Of a DNA stretch of 64,000 bases, positions 28,049 to 36,674 are shown piece after piece. The notes below the pieces were generated by a model. That model was not told the origin of the DNA. It saw only the letters and a list, made by a program, of their open reading frames with translations, and did no database searches. This DNA comes from Thalassocella blandensis (GTDB lineage: Bacteria; Pseudomonadota; Gammaproteobacteria; Pseudomonadales; Cellvibrionaceae), in contig CABFPG010000004.1 in NCBI GenBank assembly GCA_902141825.1, forward strand, positions 248,001 to 312,000. The letters run 5' to 3'. Numbering within the stretch: the stretch's first letter is position 1; each line of letters opens with the position of its first letter. The position numbers and the translations under genes were made by a program.

Positions 28049-28412
28049 ATCAGTTCTTAAGCTGCCAAAAGCCCGCCATTGTACGGTTTTTATGCGAGCT
28101 GTGAAATAGCTACTATTCAAACTTTTCCGCTTTGCCGGGCGGCAAAACCTGAGCACAAGTGTGCACTATTTCGCCGCAAAGCGGCATCTAATCCATCAAC
28201 TCGACATTGTCGCCTGCCACAATTTGTATCTAAGGCGCTGTTTTTCATAAGGATTTATACAAACAGACAATAAGAGGAACTTGGGCACAGGAGTTGCTAT
28301 AAAACTTTTGAACCAAGTCCAGGCAGCGCCATTAAGCCAAGCTGTTAGAAGACTTGTAATACACGTACTAAACAACCGGCCAACCCCGGCATAAGCAAAA
28401 TCTGGAGTTTCT
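28049..28412. other. Divergent intergenic region between ttcA and the PilZ gene
   Basis: This 364 bp divergent promoter region contains small inverted repeats (for example GCCGC-AAA-GCGGC at 28173-28185), but no clear sigma-factor site that I can name and no coding frame. Confidence 0.45.
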
Positions 28413-29096
28413 ATGGCTTTCGACCGACTTGATCCTGATCTATTGTCTGCCTTGTTGGAAGCACAGTTCAACCATGCTCAAGCAACCCTGTTTTTAAATA
28501 ACGAAGCCACGCCTTTTTCCAGCACCCTGCTAGGATTTGACTATTACGAGAATACTCTTTTGATCGATGGCTTAAGCCCCCCAATAGAACAAATGATACG
28601 CAACAGATTGATGCAAAAGCCTTTTTGGATGCAGATCAAATCCGAGCGTGGCTACATCCACATTTCATGTATTTTGCTGGAAGTTCAACACGACCTATAC
28701 ACGCTAAGCCTTCTGGAAGGAGAGCTGACTCACAATCGGCGGTGGCATCCAAGGCTCGCGTTTCCGTCGCGCAGCGGACCAAAAATAAAATTCCAGCGTA
28801 AAAACGGCCCCGACCTGGACGGTATAATTCGCGACATTAGTATCTCTGGCGCAACGGCAGATTTTTTTGGCAAAGACATTCGCTCCGAACTTCAGAAAAA
28901 CTCACAGGTGAAAACTCGGATTGTTTTTAACGAACAATTTAATTTATCCGTTGATTGTCTAATCAAACAGAGCAGTTTTTTACGTCAACCTTGTTGCCAC
29001 TCCAAAGTTCGACTGATGTTCAATGATTATGACCAGGTGTCTCGCCTTCAACTTCAAGAATTCATTGAAGCGCTTACCGAAACAGAAGCCGCTTAA
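28413..29096 (+). CDS. PilZ-domain protein, YcgR-like
   Basis: PilZ proteins bind c-di-GMP; YcgR-type members slow the flagellar motor. The 227-residue protein has an N-terminal YcgR-like beta domain (about 1-105) and a C-terminal PilZ domain. The binding residues are present: an RxxxR motif (R110-W-H-P-R114) just after the linker, and DxSxxG (D141-I-S-I-S-G146). A GGAG ribosome-binding site precedes the ATG. It is monocistronic between ttcA and bioA. The flagellar-brake role is inferred from domain order and the motility context; a role in exopolysaccharide control is also possible. Confidence 0.85.
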   Translation: MAFDRLDPDLLSALLEAQFNHAQATLFLNNEATPFSSTLLGFDYYENTLLIDGLSPPIEQMIRNRLMQKPFWMQIKSERGYIHISCILLEVQHDLYTLSLLEGELTHNRRWHPRLAFPSRSGPKIKFQRKNGPDLDGIIRDISISGATADFFGKDIRSELQKNSQVKTRIVFNEQFNLSVDCLIKQSSFLRQPCCHSKVRLMFNDYDQVSRLQLQEFIEALTETEAA

Positions 29097-29204
29097 AGTC
29101 TGGTCTAAAGCGAACTAAACGCCTCCAGCAACAAATTTTTATGTGGATTTCGATCTGAAGGTAACTGCTGTACACTGAGCTTTTTATTAAGTGAAGGCAG
29201 AATT

Positions 29205-30509
29205 ATGACGGACTCAACATTAAGCGAAAGTGATCTCATCGCGCTTGACCGACAGTTGGTTTGGCACCCCTACTCTTCAATTAACAGCGCCACGCCTGTG
29301 TTTCCAATTTCAGCAGCACAAGGCATACATCTGGAACGCAGCAACGGTCAACGCATGATCGATGGCATGTCTTCCTGGTGGAGCGCCATTCACGGTTACA
29401 ACCACCCCGAAATGAATGACGCCATTGAACGTCAATTGGGTAAAATGGCGCATGTCATGTTCGGCGGGTTAACCCATGAACCGGCCGTTCAATTGTGCAA
29501 AACTCTGGTGGAAATCAGCCCGAAAGGACTTGATCACGTCTTTATATCGGATTCAGGCTCCGTCGCAATGGAAGTTGCATTAAAAATGGCCCTCCAATAT
29601 TTCCACGCACAGGGGTTAACGGAGAAAAATACCTTTCTGACATTTAAAAATGGATACCATGGCGATACTTTTGGCGCGATGTCGGTGTGCGACCCGGTGA
29701 CCGGCATGCACTCCATTTTCAGTGGCAACCTGAAACAGAATATCTTCGTTGATGCGCCCTCCGAGGGTTTTGATGCACCGTGGCAAGACGAAAACTTCGC
29801 GCAGTTCAAGTCCACATTTCTCGCCAATAAAGAGACGCTCGCGGCAGTTGTGCTAGAACCGATCGTACAAGGTACGGGTGGCATGCGGTTTTATTCCCCA
29901 CAATATTTACGCGAAATTCGCGCGCTATGCGATGAGCATCAGGTATTGATGATTGCCGATGAAATTGCGACAGGATTTGGACGTACAGGCAAACTCTTTG
30001 CCTGTGAACACGCCCAAATTTCACCAGATATTATGGCAGTCGGCAAAGCATTGACGGGGGGCTACTTAAGCCTGGCCGCCACATTGTGCAGCCAACAAGT
30101 GGCGCAGACTATTTGCAGTGGTGATCCTGGTATTTTCATGCATGGTCCTACTTTTATGGGTAATCCACTCGCCTGTGCCGCAGCCAATGCCAGCCTGGCA
30201 CTATTATTACAACAGCCATGGCAGTCACAAATCAAACTCATTGAATGCGAACTCATTGAAGGATTGAATGCCTGCAAAAATATTGGCGGCGTGGAAGATG
30301 TAAGAGTGCTCGGCGCCATCGGCGTAGTGGAATTAAAAACAGCTGTAGATATGAGCCGGATTCAACCTATGTTTGTTGAGCGCGGTGTATGGATTCGTCC
30401 TTTTGGCAAACTGGTTTACACAATGCCGCCGTTTATCTGCCAACGCGAAGACATCGTTGAAATCTGCTCTGGAATTTTCGACGTTCTGCAGGCATATTTA
30501 GAAAATTAG
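29205..30509 (+). CDS. bioA: Adenosylmethionine-8-amino-7-oxononanoate aminotransferase BioA
   Basis: BioA converts 8-amino-7-oxononanoate (KAPA) to 7,8-diaminononanoate in biotin synthesis, using SAM as amino donor and pyridoxal phosphate. It has 434 residues. Diagnostic segments are WHPYSSI, MSSWWSAIHGYNHPEM, GSVAMEVALKMALQ, the cofactor aspartate D252 (ADEIATGFGRTG) and the Schiff-base lysine K281 (AVGKALTGGYLS). It stands alone; the other bio genes are not in the window. It ends against a strong hairpin shared with the convergent hsbR-like gene. Confidence 0.96.
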   Translation: MTDSTLSESDLIALDRQLVWHPYSSINSATPVFPISAAQGIHLERSNGQRMIDGMSSWWSAIHGYNHPEMNDAIERQLGKMAHVMFGGLTHEPAVQLCKTLVEISPKGLDHVFISDSGSVAMEVALKMALQYFHAQGLTEKNTFLTFKNGYHGDTFGAMSVCDPVTGMHSIFSGNLKQNIFVDAPSEGFDAPWQDENFAQFKSTFLANKETLAAVVLEPIVQGTGGMRFYSPQYLREIRALCDEHQVLMIADEIATGFGRTGKLFACEHAQISPDIMAVGKALTGGYLSLAATLCSQQVAQTICSGDPGIFMHGPTFMGNPLACAAANASLALLLQQPWQSQIKLIECELIEGLNACKNIGGVEDVRVLGAIGVVELKTAVDMSRIQPMFVERGVWIRPFGKLVYTMPPFICQREDIVEICSGIFDVLQAYLEN

Positions 30510-30564
30510 ATTAACCTGCCGAAGTGTTTTACACCTTCATGTGATGTGCGTTGCGGTATACTCT

Positions 30565-30605
30565 GAGGGAGGAGGTTAAATCAAGAATGGTTAACCTCCT
30601 CCCTC
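30565..30605. terminator. Perfect 15 bp hairpin between bioA and the hsbR-like gene
   Basis: An uninterrupted inverted repeat (GAGGGAGGAGGTTAA and its exact complement, 11 nt loop) spans the stop codon of the minus-strand gene. No T run follows on either strand, but the stem is very stable and lies between convergent genes. It probably ends both transcripts or blocks read-through. Confidence 0.7.
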
Positions 30606-32297
30606 CAAGCCCAATTCATAATGAACAACCACAGTTCGCCCTTCATTACTGTATTCAATTTTTGAGCACAAGCTACGCAACAAGGCAACTCCCCTGCCGT
30701 AAGGATCGTTACCTTCAGCGTGAGTTTCACCGGCTTTTTGATAATCAAATCCTATACCGGTATCTGTCATCGTAAGAATCAGACAATCTGGCTGTCCTTT
30801 GATATACGAAAAGTCTATATCAATTGCTTGCCCGGAGACCTTTTTTAAGCGCTGTTCGCGCTCGCGATAGTACTGCTCGAATCCGTCTGCAGAATCTTTC
30901 AAATTCGAATCTAACTCCAGAATTCCATGCTCCAGCGCATTACTGTACAGCTCACTCAGGATGGTGAAAATTTTATCCCGATGAATTTCAACACATTGAA
31001 CCGTGCCCACTACATTCATTATCTGATCCACAATATTGGCATTGCGCAGATCTTTATCTTCCAGATGCATGGAGAATTTCCATGGGAAAGATTTTGCCTT
31101 AAAAAACACTTCTTTGGTTTCTACCAAGGCGTTGCTGATCACGTCGTAATGTTTGATTTCCTGCGAGGTGAGTTCAATAAGCGAGATATCATCGCTCTGT
31201 TCTTTCCCCTCTGAAAATGAATGCACAGCACCGGTAATTCTCCTCACAACATCTTCGCCACCCTGCTTGATGATATCTTCTAAGCGTGGCAATCCAAATT
31301 CTTCACCTTCAGCATTTTTTGCTTCATTGACGCCGTCGGTATAGATATAAACTCTATCGCCGGGTTTTAGCGTAATTATTGTCGGCTTACCGTCGAACTC
31401 CACTACAGGTAGCACCGCAAGTGGCATATGTTCAGCATGAATGTATTGTAAATGGGAGGGGTCATCCGCATCAGTAATCAGAATGTCATTCATGCCGCCC
31501 GACCATAGCGACAACTCTGTGCCTGAGGGACTTAAATATGAAATAGCCGCACAAAAAAACATATTGCTTGGCAACAACCCAGACAAGCGTGAATTTATTT
31601 CACTGGCTATCTGAGAGACGCTAGCCTGCTTACCTGCCAGCGCATAGAAAATATCCGCTACGGGAAGCGTTCCGATTGAAGCGGACAAGCCATGCCCAGT
31701 AAAATCTCCTACCAGATGATAAACACCACCGGCCGGCGATGGCGACTCCAATACCAGATCTCCGTTAAACATCGAGGCTGGGGAAGTGTATTTTTTTGCA
31801 CAAGAACAATAAGTACGCACCCGATTCGTACTTTTTTCAAAAACACGTTCTACTATACTGTGTTCGCGCTCGACCTGTTGCTGATGGAGGTTGAGTGTTT
31901 GATTAACTTCCTGCAGTTTACTGTATAGATTTTTGGTGCGCATATGCGCATTTATTTTTGCCAGCAAGACGCTTTCATTCACCGGCTTTGGTACAAAATC
32001 ATCACCCCCAGCTTCCAAACATTGCGACAACATATCGAAGTCATCTAAAGCGGTGACGAAAATAATAGGGACATGACGAATAGTATCGAGTTGTTTGATC
32101 TTTTTAGTTGCGCTGATGCCGTCCATTTCCGGCATATTGATATCCATAAGGACTAAATCCAGGTCATCCATACTCTGGTATTTTTCTACGGCTTCAATAC
32201 CATTTTCAGCTTCGATACACTCATGCTCGGCATCAGTCAGAATAAATGATAAAAGTTCCCGATTAAAATCATGATCATCAACAATAAGAATTTTCAT
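30591..32297 (-). CDS. hsbR: HsbR-like response regulator with PP2C phosphatase and anti-sigma-type kinase domains
   Basis: This 568-residue protein combines three modules. The receiver domain (about 1-125) has D9 and phospho-acceptor D52 (LVLMDINMPEMDG). A SpoIIE/PP2C serine phosphatase (about 155-390) has metal-binding acidic residues in NGDLVL, VGDFTGHGLSAS, YTDGVNEA and EQSDDISL. A C-terminal GHKL kinase-like domain (about 430-565) has the N box SELYSNALEHG, TDTGIGFD and GRGVALLRSL. This is the architecture of Pseudomonas HsbR, which controls the phosphorylation of the STAS protein HsbA. The STAS gene lies 25 bp upstream in the same direction. The symbol is given by homology and synteny. 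Confidence 0.88.
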   Translation of the reverse strand: MKILIVDDHDFNRELLSFILTDAEHECIEAENGIEAVEKYQSMDDLDLVLMDINMPEMDGISATKKIKQLDTIRHVPIIFVTALDDFDMLSQCLEAGGDDFVPKPVNESVLLAKINAHMRTKNLYSKLQEVNQTLNLHQQQVEREHSIVERVFEKSTNRVRTYCSCAKKYTSPASMFNGDLVLESPSPAGGVYHLVGDFTGHGLSASIGTLPVADIFYALAGKQASVSQIASEINSRLSGLLPSNMFFCAAISYLSPSGTELSLWSGGMNDILITDADDPSHLQYIHAEHMPLAVLPVVEFDGKPTIITLKPGDRVYIYTDGVNEAKNAEGEEFGLPRLEDIIKQGGEDVVRRITGAVHSFSEGKEQSDDISLIELTSQEIKHYDVISNALVETKEVFFKAKSFPWKFSMHLEDKDLRNANIVDQIMNVVGTVQCVEIHRDKIFTILSELYSNALEHGILELDSNLKDSADGFEQYYREREQRLKKVSGQAIDIDFSYIKGQPDCLILTMTDTGIGFDYQKAGETHAEGNDPYGRGVALLRSLCSKIEYSNEGRTVVVHYELGLEGGG

Positions 32298-32322
32298 ATG
32301 TATGATGGCTTAATCCGTTAAC

Positions 32323-32625
32323 TCATAGAATTTCAAACTTTTTATCAAAGCGCGAAATAGAAAAAATCTTTTTAATCTGATCGTTCGCATTAATCAGTTT
32401 GACTTTTATTCCTTTGTCAGAAAAATAAGTTTTAGCGTTAATTAACATACCCAAGGCCGAACTATCGATATAGCGAGTATTACGAAAATCGACAGCGACA
32501 GTGTTATTTTTTACTGTGGTTAAACTTTCGTAACAGCTGCGAAACGGCCCCACCGATTCGAAGTCGAAGCGTTCATCAGGGATGATCGCTTCATGTTCAT
32601 CTTGTGTTTCAATTGTTATGGCCAA
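32323..32625 (-). CDS. hsbA: HsbA-like STAS anti-sigma factor antagonist
   Basis: This 100-residue STAS protein belongs to the SpoIIAA/RsbV class. The conserved segment NTRYIDSSALGMLINAK carries the phosphorylatable serine pair; Ser56 aligns with the serine modified in this family. In Pseudomonas aeruginosa HsbA, when unphosphorylated, binds the anti-sigma factor FlgM and frees FliA; when phosphorylated it acts through a diguanylate cyclase. The partner kinase/phosphatase is encoded just downstream, and flgM lies in this window, so the same switch is plausible. A chemoreceptor gene precedes it by 41 bp. Confidence 0.85.
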   Translation of the reverse strand: MAITIETQDEHEAIIPDERFDFESVGPFRSCYESLTTVKNNTVAVDFRNTRYIDSSALGMLINAKTYFSDKGIKVKLINANDQIKKIFSISRFDKKFEIL

Positions 32626-32665
32626 AATAACATCTCCAAGAAATGTAACTTATTCAAGTTTAGAG

Positions 32666-33832
32666 TTAAAACAATGCGATACTTTCGTCTTCGGATACAG
32701 GCGCGTGATTCGCAATATCGTTCAATTTGATTTCTTCCAGTTGCGCTATTTTCTGCTTTGATAACGCTATTAATTCCCGCGCATCCTCGCCGGGTTTCAA
32801 GGCAAACACCGTGAGCATCAATTGCTGCAGATGCGCCGAAACCAGCGACATATTCTGCGCATATTGTGCAATTCGATCCGCCGTTTGCAAGGCTGATACA
32901 GCGCGATTAACTTCCTGATTAATTTCCTCTCCAATTTCCGCACCATGCTCCACGCTGTGAGCCACTTTTTCATTAACACGCTCCAATTGAGCGAGCATTC
33001 CGTCGAGATGCCCCTTGGCATCAATCGCAATATTCATGTCCAACGAAGCGATATCGCCCACCACTTTTTCCACGCCCGTCACGGTGGCTTTTGCAGTTTC
33101 AGCTTTTTCCCGTATCTGTTCATTAAGTTCGTTGGAATCCTGCGAGAGCTTTCGCACTTCATCGGCTACCACAGCGAAGCCTCTGCCCGCCTCACCGGCC
33201 CTTGCCGCTTCAATTGCCGCATTGAGGGCTAGCAAATTAGTTTGATCGGCAATGCCTCGGATGTCATTGATTAAACCAAACATACCATCCAGATGTTTGA
33301 CCATATCCTGAATTTTATGGACTGCCTGAACACTTTTATTGCTGATATCAATAAACAGTTTTACGTAATCATCCAGTATCTTCCCTACTTCATCGGCAAA
33401 TCTTCGCAAAGATACGTCCGATTCTCCTACATTTGTGCCTTCGGATAGCTGCTCAACTATCCCCATCATTAAATTCTTACCCGCACTGGCGGATTCGGAC
33501 AGCCCCTGAAAACTTTTATGCAGGCGAATACTCGAGTCTTCCGCGAGTCGCTGGATTTCCTGGGCGGTTGTATCCAGGTTTTCACACACTGGGTGAGTGC
33601 GATTGGCAAGATCGTCACAGAGGCTTTTATATTCTGCAGCCAGTTCGCGATTTTGTTCAATCAAGGCCTCGTTTTCTCCCGTTTCACGGGGGTAAAAAAC
33701 AAAACACACAGCCCCCGCCAACATGATAATTATTAGCGCAGATGCGAGGGGGGAATCAAGCCAATAAACAAAACCTGCGGCAAGTGTGCCAACGCTGCAT
33801 ACAGCTATTGTCCGCGACCAGAAATCTTCCAC
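32666..33832 (-). CDS. Methyl-accepting chemotaxis protein with short membrane anchor
   Basis: This 388-residue chemoreceptor has two closely spaced N-terminal transmembrane helices (about 10-48) with almost no periplasmic loop. A cytoplasmic helical region and the conserved signalling hairpin ([20 protein letters not shown] then [20 protein letters not shown], about 190-230) follow. It lacks a ligand-binding sensor domain, so it probably senses an intracellular or membrane state. It is the first gene of a three-gene minus-strand group with hsbA and hsbR. A good FliA -10 (ACCGATAA, 33904-33911) lies 72 bp upstream, but no matching -35 does. Confidence 0.88.
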   Translation of the reverse strand: MEDFWSRTIAVCSVGTLAAGFVYWLDSPLASALIIIMLAGAVCFVFYPRETGENEALIEQNRELAAEYKSLCDDLANRTHPVCENLDTTAQEIQRLAEDSSIRLHKSFQGLSESASAGKNLMMGIVEQLSEGTNVGESDVSLRRFADEVGKILDDYVKLFIDISNKSVQAVHKIQDMVKHLDGMFGLINDIRGIADQTNLLALNAAIEAARAGEAGRGFAVVADEVRKLSQDSNELNEQIREKAETAKATVTGVEKVVGDIASLDMNIAIDAKGHLDGMLAQLERVNEKVAHSVEHGAEIGEEINQEVNRAVSALQTADRIAQYAQNMSLVSAHLQQLMLTVFALKPGEDARELIALSKQKIAQLEEIKLNDIANHAPVSEDESIALF

Positions 33833-34140
33833 CTTGACCTCATTTTCATTGAATGAACCAGCTCGGATACGGGGATATCCTCTTAACTAGACTAGACGTG
33901 GTTTTATCGGTTTGCCAGTACTACAGTGCGTGTCCAGCGAATAATTATTAACCCAGGTGGGTCGTTTTATGCTTTGGGCTCAAGACAAATTTGACGCGAA
34001 AATCTACATCGATAAGGCTAATTGAGATGAAGAGTAAGATTTTGGGCGGGATGCGACAGTAAGATCAAAACATCGGAATAAACACGGTAACGAGACGCTA
34101 AAAAAGTTACCGTGCTAGAAATATTTTAGTGTGCTTGCAC
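33833..34140. other. Intergenic region between the chemoreceptor gene and trpS
   Basis: This 308 bp stretch contains the promoter region of the chemoreceptor-hsbA-hsbR group on its left and the trpS terminator hairpin on its right (34083-34114). A FliA-like -10 without a -35 is the only sigma motif seen. Confidence 0.5.
34083..34114 (-). terminator. Terminator downstream of trpS
   Basis: A 9 bp inverted repeat (CACGGTAAC / GTTACCGTG) with a 14 nt loop lies 27 bp after the trpS stop. On the minus strand it is followed by TTTATTCC, a moderate T tract. It probably ends the trpS transcript. Confidence 0.65.
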
Positions 34141-35145
34141 TTAAAGGGCATAGATCCCTATAGCTTTACGCACTTTAGCCAGCAGATCCGCACTATATTC
34201 CCTCGCCTTCTTCGCTCCTTCCTGCAATACCGCTTCCACCTGTGCAGAATCCTCCATCAGCGCGTTATAGCGTTCACGAGCGGGAGCTATCTCGGTGTTA
34301 ATCAACTCAAATAATTGTTTTTTTGCTTCACCCCAGGCTATCCCATCGGCAAATGCCTGGCGCATCTCAGCGGTTTGCTCAGCACTTGCAAATGCCTGCC
34401 AGATTTGAAATACCGTTGAATCGTCTGGGTCTTTTGGTTCACCTGGCTCAAGCAAATTGGTTTTGATTTTATTAATCGCTTTTTTCAGTTGTTTTTCTGT
34501 CGAAAAAAGTGGGATGGTGTTGTTGTAGCTTTTGCTCATTTTACGGCCATCTAAACCGCTCAGGACTTTGACATGGGATTCCACCACCGCTTCCGGCTGT
34601 GTAAATAGCTGTCCAAAATGATGATTAAATCGTCCTGCAATATCTCGCGCCATTTCGATATGCTGAATTTGATCTTGCCCGACAGGAACATGTGTTGCGT
34701 TAAACATCAAAATATCCGCGGCCATTAAAACCGGGTAGCTATAAAGGCCCATGGTTACAGCGAAGTCTGGATCTTCACCATCTTCCAGGTTTTTATCAAC
34801 CGCGGCTTTGTATGCATGGGCTCGATTCATCAAGCCTTTGGCTGTCATGCAGTTTAAAATCCAGCACAGTTCTGAAATTTCAGGAACATCAGATTGACGG
34901 TAAAACACGGTTTTGCTGGTGTCGAGGCCACAAGCCAGCCAGGTGGCGGCAATTTCCTTGGTTGACTGATGAATTTGTGCCGGATCGGAACATTTGATCA
35001 GCGCATGCAAATTCGCTAGAAATAGATACGATTCAACGTTGTCATCCTGACTGGCAGCGATGGCAGGACGGATTGCACCAACATAATTACCCAAGTGGGG
35101 TGTACCGGTTGTGGTAATTCCGGTAAGTACTCGTTTATTCGACAT
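34141..35145 (-). CDS. trpS: Tryptophanyl-tRNA synthetase TrpS
   Basis: TrpS charges tRNA-Trp. The 334-residue protein has the class I HIGH-like motif [13 protein letters not shown] near residue 12 and the KMSKS motif in [15 protein letters not shown] at about 195. The segments [15 protein letters not shown] and [18 protein letters not shown] are typical of bacterial enzymes. Length is normal. It is preceded by a 21 bp direct duplication in its leader and followed by a hairpin terminator. Confidence 0.96.
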   Translation of the reverse strand: MSNKRVLTGITTTGTPHLGNYVGAIRPAIAASQDDNVESYLFLANLHALIKCSDPAQIHQSTKEIAATWLACGLDTSKTVFYRQSDVPEISELCWILNCMTAKGLMNRAHAYKAAVDKNLEDGEDPDFAVTMGLYSYPVLMAADILMFNATHVPVGQDQIQHIEMARDIAGRFNHHFGQLFTQPEAVVESHVKVLSGLDGRKMSKSYNNTIPLFSTEKQLKKAINKIKTNLLEPGEPKDPDDSTVFQIWQAFASAEQTAEMRQAFADGIAWGEAKKQLFELINTEIAPARERYNALMEDSAQVEAVLQEGAKKAREYSADLLAKVRKAIGIYAL

Positions 35146-35154
35146 ATTCTTTTT

Positions 35155-35196
35155 GACCTAGGCGCCGCAGCGCTCGACCTGGGCGCCGTGGCGCTC
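35155..35196. repeat. Two tandem 21 bp repeats upstream of trpS
   Basis: Two adjacent 21 bp units (GACCTAGGCGCCGCAGCGCTC and a copy differing at three positions) lie 9-51 bp upstream of the trpS ATG. They fall in the leader or promoter and may affect trpS expression. No spacer separates them. Confidence 0.85.
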
Positions 35197-35239
35197 GTTA
35201 AGCTTTGCATTTGAGGCCGGCTATAATACCCATCACCGC

Positions 35240-36376
35240 TTAAAATTCAAATGCCAAACGTTCAAACAGCTCGCGGTAAGCCGGGCCCAATTGCGACCAG
35301 GTTAGCGCGTGAAGACTGGGAGGGATTATCTCGCTTCGGGAAAGCCGGAGTATCATTGCTGCTGCATTTTCGCCCTCTTTCTCAAGACAGGTACTTTCTT
35401 CGTAGCGAAAATCCGACGAGAATAATTCCTGGTAGGCTAATCTGTTGGGGACCACCGGTAAACAGTGCGCCTGAACTGCCTCCAAGACGGATAGCCCTTG
35501 AAAATCATGCACTGCGGTAGACAACACCATACGGGCACTCGCCAGCAAGGCATGGTAAGACGCAGAATCCTCCATATACCCCCAATTGCCAAGCCATCCA
35601 TTCCGCTCTAAAAGCTGCCGTATTTCAGCAAACTCCGAAGGCACCTGGCGAAAGGACTGTCCCACCACATGTACCGTGAACTGCTCGGTGGCAGGCAGAG
35701 CCCGCAGGCAGTGTAACAATCGTTCTGGCCCTTTATCGTACTCCCATCGATGATTCCATAAAATACTGTAGCTTTTTTGCTCGGAGTTTGTCTCTCGCTC
35801 TGGCACAGACAGACTCGCCCCTGCCGGAGGTGTATCTGATAACGGGACATGCAAGATTTGCGACTTAGCGGTGATGGACTCGGCAACCCCTTGCGGCACA
35901 TAGTCGGGCAACTGACGCAGCAACTTCTGTAAACCGTCGATAAAACTACGGCGATTGTATTCACTGTTAAATAGCACTTTATCTGCTGCAAGCGCGCTGT
36001 ATAACTGAACCATCATAGCCGCTACAGCGTCGGCCTTTCCTTGTTCTTGCGCCTTACTGCCTGAACTCGACATTGGATAAGCAAATTGATTTTCGTGAAA
36101 ATAAAGCACCGTGGGGATTTGGCACAATTGCGGAACCAGGCCTCGCAATGTCGCTAAATCCACCATGGAGGTGGCCAATATTAAATCATAAGATTGGGTC
36201 AACACGTCATGTTCAGCAAACGACCAGTACAGGCCATTTCCACGAATTCGCCAGTTAAAAAACCGCGAAGGTAAAACCAGCTCAGTAAATTGATAGTCCT
36301 GGAAATGCTGACGCAAGCCACTGCGCCAGTATTGATGGCTATTGGCGTCATACGCGGAAAGTAACAGTATATGCAT
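35240..36376 (-). CDS. tRNA-queuosine alpha-mannosyltransferase homologue (DUF3524, GT4)
   Basis: This 378-residue protein has the DUF3524 N-terminal domain (MHILLLSAYDANSHQYWRSG, then LPSRFFNWRIRGNGLYW and LYFHENQFAYP) and a GT-B/GT4 C-terminal half (WNHRWEYDKGPERLL, SVLEAVQAHCLPVV). The animal member of this family (GTDC1/QTMAN) adds mannose to queuosine in tRNA-Asp. Whether the bacterial protein does the same is an inference. The start at 36376 is preferred because family members begin at this MHILL; the open frame extends 15 codons further. It lies upstream of trpS, which adds to a tRNA-related neighbourhood. Confidence 0.85.
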   Translation of the reverse strand: MHILLLSAYDANSHQYWRSGLRQHFQDYQFTELVLPSRFFNWRIRGNGLYWSFAEHDVLTQSYDLILATSMVDLATLRGLVPQLCQIPTVLYFHENQFAYPMSSSGSKAQEQGKADAVAAMMVQLYSALAADKVLFNSEYNRRSFIDGLQKLLRQLPDYVPQGVAESITAKSQILHVPLSDTPPAGASLSVPERETNSEQKSYSILWNHRWEYDKGPERLLHCLRALPATEQFTVHVVGQSFRQVPSEFAEIRQLLERNGWLGNWGYMEDSASYHALLASARMVLSTAVHDFQGLSVLEAVQAHCLPVVPNRLAYQELFSSDFRYEESTCLEKEGENAAAMILRLSRSEIIPPSLHALTWSQLGPAYRELFERLAFEF

Positions 36377-36490
36377 ATCTGCCAATAGCGTTGAATGCGT
36401 GAAGCGGATGTTTATGATCAAGACGCCGGTGTAGAGCTAACATTCAACAGGTCAACCGGATCATCTTGTCCGTTTTTATTTTTTTGTTCT

Positions 36491-36532
36491 TGCGTCTTTT
36501 CGTTTACGTCTTTTGGTTTGCGTCTTTTCGTC
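36491..36532. repeat. Three tandem 14 bp repeats
   Basis: Three exact-period 14 bp units (TGCGTCTTTTCGTT, TACGTCTTTTGGTT, TGCGTCTTTTCGTC) lie between the cyclic-nucleotide-binding gene and the DUF3524 gene. A fourth, decayed copy follows. Confidence 0.85.
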
Positions 36533-36674
36533 CTTCTCATCTTTTAGTGAATCAGTTTAACCTGCCACTAAGGTGTATCCAGAGGTCTTTTTAGACGGAC
36601 TTTCTTTTAAGACAAACCTTATTGACTCTTTATTTACGCGCTCTCTCCCAGGTTATGAGAACGGCATTAAACAA

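Noticed and set aside
33904-33911. FliA promoter for the chemoreceptor gene
   Set aside because: ACCGATAA is a good -10, but the -35 position reads CGCA; kept only as a remark under the gene.
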